Shown: piece by piece, positions 14,042 to 21,986 of the stretch | Layout: the number at the start of each line of letters is the position of its first letter | Position numbering within the stretch: the stretch's first letter is position 1 | NCBI GenBank assembly: GCA_001940645.1 | Contig: MDVS01000045.1 | Coordinates: 1 to 30,609 of the forward strand | Origin: Candidatus Heimdallarchaeota archaeon LC_3 | GTDB taxonomy: Archaea; Asgardarchaeota; Heimdallarchaeia; Hodarchaeales; LC-3 | DNA length: 30,609 bases | Reading direction: 5' to 3' | The notes under the pieces: generated by a model | Databases searched by the model: none | What the model was told of the DNA's origin: nothing | Seen by the model: only the letters and a program-made list of their open reading frames with translations | Made by a program: the position numbers and the translations under genes

Positions 14042-15424
14042 TTAGTTTATAACATCTCTACTTACTTCAGTTGCATAATCTGCAATTTTTGCTAAAACTT
14101 CACTCTTATTAGTTTCGCAAGTAATTAAGATTTCAGATGGTCTTGAAGATACCATAAAATGAACCCACCCAGTTGAGAAAGGGATCTTTAGACCAATTAA
14201 AGTATCACGTACAGTAATGTTCTTATTTTTATTTAAAGCTTCCAATTTTTTAAAGAATATTTCCTGTTTGAACCTAGGAGGAAGATTAAAAATGAAAGTT
14301 GATGTGGCAACTTCAGTGGATTTTGCTTTTTTATTTTCGAGCTCAACCATTAAATCATTCAAATTTTCTTCTCTTTGAGCTAAGATTTCTAATAAGGTTA
14401 AAGCGGTCAATGTACCATCAGATTCTGGACCCCAAATTGGGTTAAACAATTTACCATTATCAGTTGCACCAATTACAGCACGATAATTAGTCATCACCCT
14501 TCCTATATTTCCAGGAGCGTCTTCTAAACGAATTATTTTTGCTCCTAATTCCTTGAATTCTGAATCAAAACGTTCAGTGAAATATTTGGAAAGTACAATT
14601 TTCCCTTTTCTTCGTTTTAAAAATTCTCTTATCAATAATGCGGTGAGATCTTCTGGAGGAATGATTCTACCAGTGTTATCAATAGCTACAGTCTTAACTC
14701 CCTCAACATCTAAAATAATTCCTAATTCAGCATTAATAGCTTCGACTGTTTTTGAAATGCGGTGTAATGATGTCGTATCGGGTAAAACATCTAATGAACT
14801 TACCTGATAAGCATTCATCGTAGTAATATCAGCTTTTAATTCTGATAAGATATTTGGGACAAGGATCGAAGTAGGTCCTAAAGAGCAATCCAAGACGATG
14901 TTTCCAAAATCATAATCCTCAATTATCTTCCTTTTAACAAATCCTTCAACAGCTGTCTGATAAATACCGGTACTATTTTCAATGGCTTCTATTTTTCCAA
15001 TTTCATGCATAGGAACGCGATTGAATTTTTTAGATTTGTAAATTTTTATAATCTCTTCAGCGATTTTTCCCTCCATTTCGTTACCGCTTTCATCGATAAA
15101 CTTAATACATATTTCCCCATTCACGTAATGGGATGATGTAAATGCTATTCCAGCATTTGCTCCAAATTTTCTTACAACAAATTGTAGTGTAGATGTAGGA
15201 GCACTACTTAAATCAATAATATCAATACCTGTACCCATTAGTCCTCCAGTAGTTGATCGTTTGATCATATGGCAGTCAACACGAAAGTCTCGACTTATTA
15301 CTACAACGCTTCGTTTACCTAAGTAAGTACCAAATGCTGCTCCAATCTCTGCGGCCATTTCTGGAAAAAGATTCTTGTTGACATGCCCAATTATTCTTCC
15401 TGAATATAATTTGAACTCATCCAT
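14042..15424 (-). CDS. Phosphohexomutase-like protein with degenerate active site
   Basis: The 460-residue product has the length and four-domain order of alpha-D-phosphohexomutases (PMM/PGM). The phosphoserine site is partly kept as TSSH (Ser98), but the usual NP after it is YV. The metal loop, normally DGDGDR, is DVEGVK (239-244). The sugar-binding loop, normally GE-SGH, reads GATDNGKL. A late DGTLTAL segment is kept. Metal binding is likely impaired, so the protein may be a regulatory or sugar-binding homologue. Its ATG overlaps the stop of the nucleotidyltransferase gene by one base (TAATG), so the two are translationally coupled. Related nucleotidyltransferase-phosphomutase fusions exist in bacteria. 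Confidence 0.85.
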   Translation of the reverse strand: MDEFKLYSGRIIGHVNKNLFPEMAAEIGAAFGTYLGKRSVVVISRDFRVDCHMIKRSTTGGLMGTGIDIIDLSSAPTSTLQFVVRKFGANAGIAFTSSHYVNGEICIKFIDESGNEMEGKIAEEIIKIYKSKKFNRVPMHEIGKIEAIENSTGIYQTAVEGFVKRKIIEDYDFGNIVLDCSLGPTSILVPNILSELKADITTMNAYQVSSLDVLPDTTSLHRISKTVEAINAELGIILDVEGVKTVAIDNTGRIIPPEDLTALLIREFLKRRKGKIVLSKYFTERFDSEFKELGAKIIRLEDAPGNIGRVMTNYRAVIGATDNGKLFNPIWGPESDGTLTALTLLEILAQREENLNDLMVELENKKAKSTEVATSTFIFNLPPRFKQEIFFKKLEALNKNKNITVRDTLIGLKIPFSTGWVHFMVSSRPSEILITCETNKSEVLAKIADYATEVSRDVIN

Positions 15425-16590
15425 TATTCTAACACTGATCCTGCTGTTATTTTCTCTCCATCACTAATTTTCAAATCTTTAGCAATTACTACGTTCTCCT
15501 CAATTATTACATTATTTCCTATATTCACCTTTTCCGCAATGAAGGAACTTTGAATATTACAATTCGATCCAATATTTACATCATCTCTAATTATTGGCTC
15601 ATTTAAAATCGTATCTTGACCTATTTTACAATTATCACCTATAACAGTATATTTTTTAATTGTTACACCATCTAAAATAGAAACATTATCTCCCACGGCA
15701 ATAGGCGATTCTATATTTAAATTATTACCGAAATCAGTATTATTGCCCCACCACGAACCATCTTTTTCTTTTCCACGTGGTAAATAAGGCCAATTCCACC
15801 TTTTAAGGACATCATAATTTGCCCAAATCAATTTTTCTGGTGTTCCACAATCCATCCAGTAATAGTCATCACCTGGAGGAGGAGAGTAACCAAAGATAAT
15901 CATCTTTCTTTCTAGAAGAAAAGGAAACAAATTTCTACCGAAATCCATTAATTCAGGGAAATTACCAAGAATTTCTAAAATCTCTTTCTCAAATAAATAT
16001 ATTCCTGTATTCACGAGGTTTGCATAAAATTGAACTGCTTCCTTTCGTTTATACATCAATGTTACCATATAAAGCTCTTGGGGACGGGGTTTCTCCAAAA
16101 ATAATAAAATCTGCGAATTTTTATCAAGTACAATTACCCCAAATGATCTAGGTCTATCTATAGACTTCAAAGAAATTGTAGTCATTGACTGTTTCTGTTT
16201 ATGAAACTCAGCCATATCTGTAAGATTGATATTAGTTACGATATCAGCCATTGTTACATAAAATCTTTCACAATTCTCAGGTAAGTATTTTGCTACTTCT
16301 CTTAATGCATCAGCAGTATCTTTAGGATCAACATCCGGTATCTGGATATTCATAGAAGGAAAATTTTCTTTCAAATATTCATTAAATTCAATTATTTGCT
16401 CTCCCAAATATTTAACAACAATTATAACATTTTCAATACCAGCCTTCTGTAATACAAATAAATTCCATTCCAACATAGTATAATTACAAACAGATATTAA
16501 AGGTTTAGGTTTAGATTTAGTTAGAGGGAATAATCTAGTTCCTTTACCTCCTGCTAATACAACTGCGGTATTTACGTAACTATTTGCCAA
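15424..16590 (-). CDS. Sugar-phosphate nucleotidyltransferase with left-handed beta-helix tail
   Basis: The 388-residue product opens with VVLAGGKGTRLFPLTKSKPK, the nucleotide-binding signature of nucleotidyltransferases (RmlA, GMPP and related). Substrate-site elements follow, such as VTMADIVTNINL and LVNTGIYLF. The C-terminal third, from about residue 280, consists of hexapeptide repeats (VSILDGVTIKKYTVIGDNCK and similar) forming a left-handed beta-helix. Such enzymes form NDP-sugars from NTP and a sugar-1-phosphate; the mannose-1-phosphate guanylyltransferase branch is plausible but not certain. The TTG start is the only candidate before the GGKGTR motif. It heads a two-gene operon with the phosphohexomutase-like gene, pointing to activated sugars for glycans or N-glycosylation. 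Confidence 0.9.
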   Translation of the reverse strand: MANSYVNTAVVLAGGKGTRLFPLTKSKPKPLISVCNYTMLEWNLFVLQKAGIENVIIVVKYLGEQIIEFNEYLKENFPSMNIQIPDVDPKDTADALREVAKYLPENCERFYVTMADIVTNINLTDMAEFHKQKQSMTTISLKSIDRPRSFGVIVLDKNSQILLFLEKPRPQELYMVTLMYKRKEAVQFYANLVNTGIYLFEKEILEILGNFPELMDFGRNLFPFLLERKMIIFGYSPPPGDDYYWMDCGTPEKLIWANYDVLKRWNWPYLPRGKEKDGSWWGNNTDFGNNLNIESPIAVGDNVSILDGVTIKKYTVIGDNCKIGQDTILNEPIIRDDVNIGSNCNIQSSFIAEKVNIGNNVIIEENVVIAKDLKISDGEKITAGSVLE

Positions 16591-16744
16591 TATTGTATCA
16601 CATTTGATTTAAGTGAATTAATCAAAAATTATTTACAGATGGTTTTTATTTTATTCTTCCTAGTATTTCGTTAATCAAACCATTTTATTAAGGTTTAATT
16701 TTTTTTAATAAGTCTTTAAAAAATGATCAAATTGACCTTAACGA

Positions 16745-16769
16745 ATGATTTTTCTTTTAAAAATCATTT
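16745..16769. terminator. Hairpin downstream of the PIG-L remnant
   Basis: AATGATTTT and AAAATCATT are separated by six bases. It lies 28 nt beyond the remnant's stop on the minus strand and could mark the end of that transcript. It is AT-rich, and other low-complexity hairpins are likely by chance. Confidence 0.35.
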
Positions 16770-16796
16770 ATAATTAACAAATCAAAAGAAAATCTT

Positions 16797-16940
16797 TAAA
16801 TTATTCAATTCTATAGATTTAGCACTATAGAGTTTTTCTCCATATTTTTTCTCAATCATTTGGTCGTGATATGCTCCCATAGTGGTTATCCATTGAATAG
16901 TTCTTTCTAGTTGCTTTGGATTAGCTAGAAATTGGCTTTT
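16797..16940 (-). pseudogene. C-terminal stub of a second PIG-L deacetylase
   Basis: Directly after the PIG-L gene, in another frame, 47 codons read KSQFLANPKQLERTIQW, ITTMGAYHDQMIEKKYGE and KLYSAKSIELNN before TAA. This aligns without gaps to the end of the intact gene (KTQFKTDPKATNVTDWLDLM and beyond), sharing QF, P-K, W, MG, KKYGE and IE. No start codon is present. It is the relic of a tandem duplicate whose front part was deleted, so the intact copy's end abuts the other copy's tail. Confidence 0.8.
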
Positions 16941-17679
16941 ATAACCATAAATCAAATCCTGGTACTTCTATCCCTTTGGGTGATAAAAATAATTCTCCAT
17001 ATTTCTTACCAATTTGTTTTCCATAGTATCTTCCCATCAGATCTAACCAGTCGGTAACATTAGTTGCCTTAGGATCTGTTTTGAATTGAGTTTTATAGGA
17101 ACGGATAGCTTGAATTTTCTTATCAAAATGTTCTGTAATATCAACAGTAAACTTGTTCATAACCGTTTGTAATGGATCTGGGTTTTCTCTAAGGGTGACG
17201 AAGTAAAATATATTGTAAATTCTGTGGGGGGCTAAATTTTCAAAATATTCTTCCCATTTAGAAAGTCTTGAGTAAAAAACAGCTCCTTCAGTGATTAATT
17301 GGGCTTGATAATGATCGGGAGAATCGTGCGGTGTCAATCCATAGTGAGATAACACTATTTTAGGTTTATAATATCGTAACCTTTGAGCGACAGTAATACG
17401 CGCTTCAAAAGAATCAAATATTTTTCTATTTGGAAGATCTAATACTTCCCGAACTGAAATTCCTAAGATTTTTGCTGACTCCGTAGCTTCTAGCAATCGT
17501 TCTTCTGGATTTACAGTGAAAGGAGTTGGTTCACCATCAGAAAGTTCAAATAAACCAATTTTTTTACCTTCATCACTCAATCTAGCAATTATTCCTCCAC
17601 ATCCAATCTCAGCATCATCAGGATGTGCAGATACTATAGCTACGTCTAAATTTTTGTCTTTTTTTAATAATTGCTTTAT
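16939..17679 (-). CDS. PIG-L/LmbE-type deacetylase, start displaced
   Basis: The usual TTG start at 17580 would lack the zinc-binding motif. In the same frame upstream the sequence reads LDVAIVSAHPDDAEIGCGGI, the hallmark HPDD of the family; a further H in TPHDSPDHYQAQ completes the metal site. Members remove N-acetyl groups from sugar derivatives. The open frame upstream contains no ATG, GTG or TTG. AGGTGA is 6 nt before an ATA at 17679, and an ATG at 17686 is in frame only if one A is removed from the 7-A run at 17659-17665. That gives MKNKAIIKKDKNLDVAIVSA. An indel, recoding or a rare start must be assumed. Confidence 0.85.
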   Translation of the reverse strand: MKQLLKKDKNLDVAIVSAHPDDAEIGCGGIIARLSDEGKKIGLFELSDGEPTPFTVNPEERLLEATESAKILGISVREVLDLPNRKIFDSFEARITVAQRLRYYKPKIVLSHYGLTPHDSPDHYQAQLITEGAVFYSRLSKWEEYFENLAPHRIYNIFYFVTLRENPDPLQTVMNKFTVDITEHFDKKIQAIRSYKTQFKTDPKATNVTDWLDLMGRYYGKQIGKKYGELFLSPKGIEVPGFDLWL

Positions 17680-17690
17680 TTTTCATTCAC

Positions 17691-18012
17691 CTTTCTTGGT
17701 ATCTCTTAAATAAAAATGATGAATTTTATCTATATTGAAAAGGTGAATGATGAAAAAAAAGTCTCATAATGGTAAGATAATGTTCTAAAAAAAATTCAAT
17801 ACTAGCAGGATTATATTAAATTAGTATAAGAATAACGAATTAGAGATTAGCCGATTTCACTCAGAATTTTAATTTCTCTAAAGCTAAATTCATTTTTATT
17901 TATAAACAGATTCAACTGATTAAAGAAAATTTCTAAATATTAAATTTTTCCTGGATGTAAATTTAAAAAATAAGTTTCTTTTTTTTTCGTTGGGTGATTT
18001 GGAACCCTTATT
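17691..18012. other. Divergent AT-rich intergenic region
   Basis: It separates the minus-strand PIG-L gene from the plus-strand surface-protein gene, so promoters for both should lie here. It is rich in T runs. I see no coding frame, structured RNA or clear operator. Confidence 0.4.
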
Positions 18013-18858
18013 GTGTTTTTTTATAACCAAATTGTGTTAATTCATGTAAAAATAAGTTTAGAAATCTTTTCTTCCTATATCGAATTGGCGAAAATATTGA
18101 ATTATAAAAATTTAAACACATTATTTCTTTCATTTGGAATTTTGTTTTTAGTTCTAGGATCAACTAGCATTGTTGCATTCCATCTACTTTCTCCAAGTGA
18201 TATCGGGGTGGAAGAGAAATCCATTGAAATAAAATCTGTCGAACTATATGATGTATCAATTGGATGGAGTCCACTTTCGTACAAAGTGGATATTGTTTTT
18301 GACTTTATTTCTAATGAAGATTTCGATATAACTTATGGTTGTTCAAGCCCATTCTGGGTTAAATTAGTTAATTCAGAGGATTACCAACTAGTAATAGGTG
18401 ATTGTGAAGCACTATTAACACATTCTCTTAAATCTGGGACGACTGAATATTCATTAATTGCAGATTTAATTCCAATTGAATATAAAAATTCTTTTGTGCT
18501 TCCAGAAAAATTAGAGATTGTAGTTTTATTAGGTAATAATTTTACAATTAGTGATCCATATAGTTTGTTTGTAGATTTTTGGAAAAACAAGTCCATTTTA
18601 ATAAAATCTGCTGAATTGAAAACGTTTAATTCTCAAAACAACGAGATTCTTTATGAAATAGAAGCGATATTTGATTTCATATCTGATGAAACATTTAATA
18701 TTACTTACGGATGTTCTTCACCTTTTACATTAACTTTAGCTTCAAAAAATTCTTGGGATTTGTACTGGGTTGATTGTGAAGCTATTCTTATTCACACACT
18801 TCAAGAAGGAACAACAGAGTTCTCATTGACTACAGAATTAAGACCTATAAATGGGTAA
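18013..18858 (+). CDS. Membrane-anchored protein with two copies of an extracellular domain, interrupted by TAA
   Basis: The real start is probably the TTG at 18097 (GGCGA 5 nt upstream), leading into one transmembrane helix (TLFLSFGILFLVLGSTSIVA). Two homologous domains of about 115 residues follow. Each has VDIVFDFISNEDFDITYGCS or AIFDFISDETFNITYGCSSP, then a conserved Cys in DCEA, then GTTE-SL and L-PI. The two Cys per copy probably form a disulphide outside the cell. The second copy is cut by TAA at 18856-18858, yet the same frame continues for 34 codons with the missing end. The family is not recognised. The gene precedes a winged-helix gene and a membrane protein gene. Confidence 0.65.
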   Translation: MFFYNQIVLIHVKISLEIFSSYIELAKILNYKNLNTLFLSFGILFLVLGSTSIVAFHLLSPSDIGVEEKSIEIKSVELYDVSIGWSPLSYKVDIVFDFISNEDFDITYGCSSPFWVKLVNSEDYQLVIGDCEALLTHSLKSGTTEYSLIADLIPIEYKNSFVLPEKLEIVVLLGNNFTISDPYSLFVDFWKNKSILIKSAELKTFNSQNNEILYEIEAIFDFISDETFNITYGCSSPFTLTLASKNSWDLYWVDCEAILIHTLQEGTTEFSLTTELRPING

Positions 18859-18963
18859 TGGCCTCTTTATGATTCAAATCCAACTTTCCCTGGACAACTT
18901 TATATTCAAATACATTTAGCCGAAAATCTTTATAGCAATGTATTTACTTTTGCCTTGAACTAA
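18859..18963 (+). pseudogene. Continuation of the second domain after the in-frame stop
   Basis: In frame with the gene before it, this reads WPLYDSNPTFPGQLYIQIHL and AENLYSNVFTFALN before TAA. It aligns with the end of the first repeat (NSFVLPEKLEIVVLLGNNF and so on). No frameshift is involved; only TAA at 18856-18858 separates them. Confidence 0.65.
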
Positions 18964-19065
18964 TGTGACCACAAATTCTAATGTTTCTTTATCAGAGATG
19001 GAAATTTATAATCTTTTTCTTATGTTTCAAAGTTTAGATGAAATTAAAAGGTCATTACTTATGAT

Positions 19066-19335
19066 TTGTGTCATGTTTATCCAAAAGAAGTATCAGCTAG
19101 TCAATTAGCAAATTTAGCTGGTTATTCAACCAAAAGTAGATATATTTTCAAGTCAAGAGCTTTAGAATTATTAGAAAAAGAAAATCTGATCGAAATTTCA
19201 AAGCCAACTAAAAGATTAATGTTAATCAAATTAAAAACTGACCACGAGTTGCTTATAAAGTTTGCAGAATTGTGTCAATCTCAAGGAAAACATTTACACG
19301 AAACTTTTTTAGGGAGGCTATTAGAATTTGAGTAA
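19066..19335 (+). CDS. Winged-helix regulator, probable frameshift near the start
   Basis: From the TTG at 19066 the 89-residue product contains VSASQLANLAGYSTKSRYIF and LLEKENLIEISKPTKRLMLI: a winged helix with recognition helix and wing. The start helix expected for this fold lies just upstream in a different frame: ATG at 19022 gives MFQSLDEIKRSLLMICV. Joining the two frames by a one-base change near 19066-19078 gives a complete wHTH of about 104 residues. No good ribosome-binding site precedes 19066. Its stop overlaps the start of the next gene by 8 nt, so the two are one operon. Confidence 0.7.
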   Translation: MCHVYPKEVSASQLANLAGYSTKSRYIFKSRALELLEKENLIEISKPTKRLMLIKLKTDHELLIKFAELCQSQGKHLHETFLGRLLEFE

Positions 19336-19834
19336 TATTAATGAACAAAATAACCTAGAGGGTAAAATTAGAAATGCCAAGAATTTTTGGTCAATTTTTC
19401 TATTTTTCTTGATTTTCTTAATTTCAATAGTATTCATACTATTTTTAATTGATTCAATTCCTAAAACTCCAGATATTGAAACTACACCTGGTCCAGAAAC
19501 TATTGGTAAAACTTATTTCTTCGATTCAATCCTAATCGATGTTGTTTTATTTATGTTAGGTATAATTTTCTTAGTTACAACAACAGGATTTGCAAGATCG
19601 TATCATGCTGACAAAATTGTTACCCCATTATTCCGTGATTGTAATATAAATAAATCTAGTCACTTAACAGGAATAGTCAAGCTTAAAAATGACGTTGAAA
19701 TTGAAATACAATGGTCAAATAAAGGATATTTTACACTAAAATTTGGAAAAAAACCTGTTGGATATGCAAAATCTGCTGAGTTACAATGGAAGATACTCTT
19801 TGTAAGTCACAAATTAAGTATAAAACAGTTCTAA
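19328..19834 (+). CDS. Membrane protein with two TM segments and a C-terminal soluble part
   Basis: The 168-residue product starts at a TTG overlapping the end of the wHTH gene. Two hydrophobic helices (about residues 20-43 and 68-88) flank a short loop with several prolines that would face outside. The C-terminal 75 residues are strand-rich (TGIVKLKNDVEIEIQWSNKG). No family is recognised. Tight overlap with a regulator suggests a two-protein membrane regulatory unit, similar in layout to the sensor/wHTH pair at 5197-6529. Confidence 0.7.
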   Translation: MSNINEQNNLEGKIRNAKNFWSIFLFFLIFLISIVFILFLIDSIPKTPDIETTPGPETIGKTYFFDSILIDVVLFMLGIIFLVTTTGFARSYHADKIVTPLFRDCNINKSSHLTGIVKLKNDVEIEIQWSNKGYFTLKFGKKPVGYAKSAELQWKILFVSHKLSIKQF

Positions 19835-19860
19835 ATTCTCTTTAAAAATATTATTCAAAG

Positions 19861-20856
19861 TTAACGATTAGGCGCTAAGGATTGTAATGTTTCCATAGCA
19901 ATGCTAAATGGTGTCCCATAAGGAAGTGAGATCAATGGTAAATCAATTCCTAAAGCTCTCCACAAATCAAGTTTTTGTTTGACTTCTTCAGGAGTTCCAA
20001 CTACAGCTAAATCATCAATTAATTCATCAGAAATAATTTCAGCAGCTTTCTTTCGTTCCTTATTTTTCCAAGCTGTCTGAATCTTATCTGCTACCTCCTT
20101 ATATCCCTGTCTAACCATTAAATTATAATAAAAGTCGCCCATTCCGCCAACATAATAAGCTATATGACCACGTGCTAAGTCTCGAACTGAAGGATCATCT
20201 GAAGCGGCTACAATCATTGCTGGTGCTATAGTAAAGGAATTTCGAGATTTATTTGCTTTGTTTAATCCCTTATTTATTGACTCCATCATTTTTGGTAAGG
20301 ATTCTGGTGTCATCCATATTGGAAACCAGCCATCAGCTATTTCTCCAGTTAATTCCAAATTTTTAGGACCTAGAGATGCCAAATATATTGGAACATTGTG
20401 TTTTAATTCTTTAATTGATAGTCTAAATCGCTGTACATCAAATATTTTGCCATGATGGTTTAATCTTTCACCTTTAAGAAGAGTTCTAATAATTTCTATA
20501 GCTTCTCTTGTTCTGGTTAATGGTTTGTCATATGGAATGCCATGGAATTGTTCAATAACAATTGGACCACTTAACCCTAATCCTAAAATAAATCTTCCAT
20601 TTGATATCTCTGCTAAAGAAGCTGCAGTCATTGCTAACGTCGCAGGAGAACGTGAATATAGATTTACTATTCCTGTTCCTAATTTTAATTTTGTAGTGTT
20701 ATCTGCTAATTGGGTTATAAAAGTAAAAGCATCTCTTCCCCAGATCTCAGGCACAAAAGCGGCTTCATATCCTCCATCTTCAATCGCGCTAATAAAATCT
20801 ATAAGTACTTTTCTTTCAACATAATCTGGACTTAAAAAAACACCTAATCTAGTCAA
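19861..20856 (-). CDS. LLM-class flavin-dependent oxidoreductase
   Basis: The 331-residue product has the bacterial luciferase-like monooxygenase fold. Signatures include GYEAAFVPEIWGRDAFTF, LGTGIVNLYSRSPATLAMTA, NGRFILGLGLSGPIVIEQFH, and late ELIDDLAVVGTPEEVKQKL. Archaeal members usually use coenzyme F420, as in methylene-tetrahydromethanopterin reductase, which this resembles in length and motif order. The exact substrate cannot be read from sequence. TTG is the start, with GTGA about 7 nt upstream; no ATG is in frame nearby. It is the last gene of a minus-strand run (MinD-like, longin-wHTH, Alba-like, this gene), 11 nt after the Alba-like gene. Confidence 0.9.
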   Translation of the reverse strand: MTRLGVFLSPDYVERKVLIDFISAIEDGGYEAAFVPEIWGRDAFTFITQLADNTTKLKLGTGIVNLYSRSPATLAMTAASLAEISNGRFILGLGLSGPIVIEQFHGIPYDKPLTRTREAIEIIRTLLKGERLNHHGKIFDVQRFRLSIKELKHNVPIYLASLGPKNLELTGEIADGWFPIWMTPESLPKMMESINKGLNKANKSRNSFTIAPAMIVAASDDPSVRDLARGHIAYYVGGMGDFYYNLMVRQGYKEVADKIQTAWKNKERKKAAEIISDELIDDLAVVGTPEEVKQKLDLWRALGIDLPLISLPYGTPFSIAMETLQSLAPNR

Positions 20857-20867
20857 AATATTTCACT

Positions 20868-21269
20868 TTAGTCATTTTTTCTTTTTGGGAATAAAATTAT
20901 TTGTATCCCAGTTTGTGGTTTATCTCTTTTGGGGTTTTTAGCAGAAAAAGTATTAAATCCAATTTCTTCATCATAGAGATCTTCTTCTTCAGTTCTCATT
21001 AAATGGATTAAGGTTATTGCAGTGTTTATTCCCTGTCCTACTGCTCTGAGGGCAATAGGTTTTTTTGTTCCTTTTTCGTTTTGTCTAGCATATTGTGATA
21101 TTAATTTGCGAGTTTGATAAAGAGATTGGGACATTCGACCAGTAATTTCAATTAATAAATAATCTTCAGTAGGATAAAAACCTAAGTTATTTTCTGATAA
21201 TTCAATTGATATTAAAGCATCAGAGCGTATTACTAAACCAGGTGGAATATCCATTTTGATCATACTCAA
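20868..21269 (-). CDS. Alba-like nucleic-acid-binding protein
   Basis: The 133-residue product has a strand-helix pattern with ALRAVGQGINTAITLIHLMR in the middle. This resembles the Alba helix in which a basic residue, a Gly and an AI/AV pair mark the DNA- or RNA-binding loop and following helix. A C-terminal extension with PKRDKPQTGIQIILFPKRKN ends in a basic beta-hairpin, as in Alba. The N-terminus is longer than in canonical Alba. Starts TTG (21269) and ATG (21263) are both possible. It lies 54 nt after the longin-wHTH gene. Alba proteins compact DNA or bind RNA; which applies is unknown. Confidence 0.6.
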   Translation of the reverse strand: MSMIKMDIPPGLVIRSDALISIELSENNLGFYPTEDYLLIEITGRMSQSLYQTRKLISQYARQNEKGTKKPIALRAVGQGINTAITLIHLMRTEEEDLYDEEIGFNTFSAKNPKRDKPQTGIQIILFPKRKND

Positions 21270-21323
21270 CTAAAAAATTGTAAAAATAGACTGATGACAC
21301 ATTTACTTGATATTTCTAGTTTA

Positions 21324-21977
21324 TTAAGGGATATAATATAATTTACGAGAACCTATAGTTTTACACATAATATAGCCCTGATTTAATAAATTTTCTAAAT
21401 TATGTTCTACTTCCTCGACTGAACAATCCGATCCAGATGCCAATTCTTCTGGTGTTGCTTGTTTAACAGTTAACAAATCTAACGCTGTTTTTTGAAGAGT
21501 TCTAGGCAATTCTATAATAGTAAGTGAATCCAGTACCTTATCATCATCAATAATACCTCTTATTTTGATATTCTGTTTAGTTCTTCCTTCTTCTGATGTA
21601 ATCACACCTAAAATATTATCCAAAATTGGTGTAAATCCTTTATAAATTGTTATATTACCTTCAAATGGGGATAACGTATTTCCGTATTTTGCAAAAAACT
21701 TATAACCAATTATATCTAGAAACGCTTCTTTCTCATTTGTAAGGTTTCTAGACACTTGAAAAGTAACAATAAAAGATTCGAAATCTTTAACAACGAAACT
21801 TAGTCCCCCATCTGCTTCAAATTTTCTAATTCCATCACTTAACCATTGTTTGCTAGCTATATTAAAAGCTGCTAACATTCCCCCTAATAATTGAGGGTCA
21901 GCAGGATTCTCAGAGTAAGCCCTAGAATATATACATCTTCCATCCCTTAATAATATATATACGGCTTGAACATCCAT
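21324..21977 (-). CDS. Longin-like domain protein with C-terminal winged helix
   Basis: Residues 1-110 follow a longin-like pattern: VQAVYILLRDGRCIYSRAY, then a helix with LLGGMLAAFNIASKQWL, then strands and IIGYKFFAKYG. Longin domains in eukaryotes occur in adaptins, SNAREs and SRP receptor proteins, and Asgard archaea have many. Residues 155-217 form a winged helix (ALDLLTVKQATPEELASGSD, then VEEVEHNLENLLNQGYIM). The start ATG lies 9 nt after the stop of the MinD/ParA-like gene. The pairing suggests the longin part modulates or is modulated by the ATPase, as roadblock proteins do with GTPases; this is inference. Confidence 0.7.
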   Translation of the reverse strand: MDVQAVYILLRDGRCIYSRAYSENPADPQLLGGMLAAFNIASKQWLSDGIRKFEADGGLSFVVKDFESFIVTFQVSRNLTNEKEAFLDIIGYKFFAKYGNTLSPFEGNITIYKGFTPILDNILGVITSEEGRTKQNIKIRGIIDDDKVLDSLTIIELPRTLQKTALDLLTVKQATPEELASGSDCSVEEVEHNLENLLNQGYIMCKTIGSRKLYYIP

Positions 21978-21986
21978 TGAGAATCC

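Noticed and set aside
14553..14807. Plus-strand frame of 84 codons
   Set aside because: Antisense shadow of the phosphohexomutase-like gene.
18868..18880. GATTCAAATCC resembling a tRNA T-loop
   Set aside because: No cloverleaf around it; it lies in the coding-like continuation of the repeat domain.
20525..20824. Plus-strand frame of 99 codons
   Set aside because: Antisense shadow of the LLM oxidoreductase gene.
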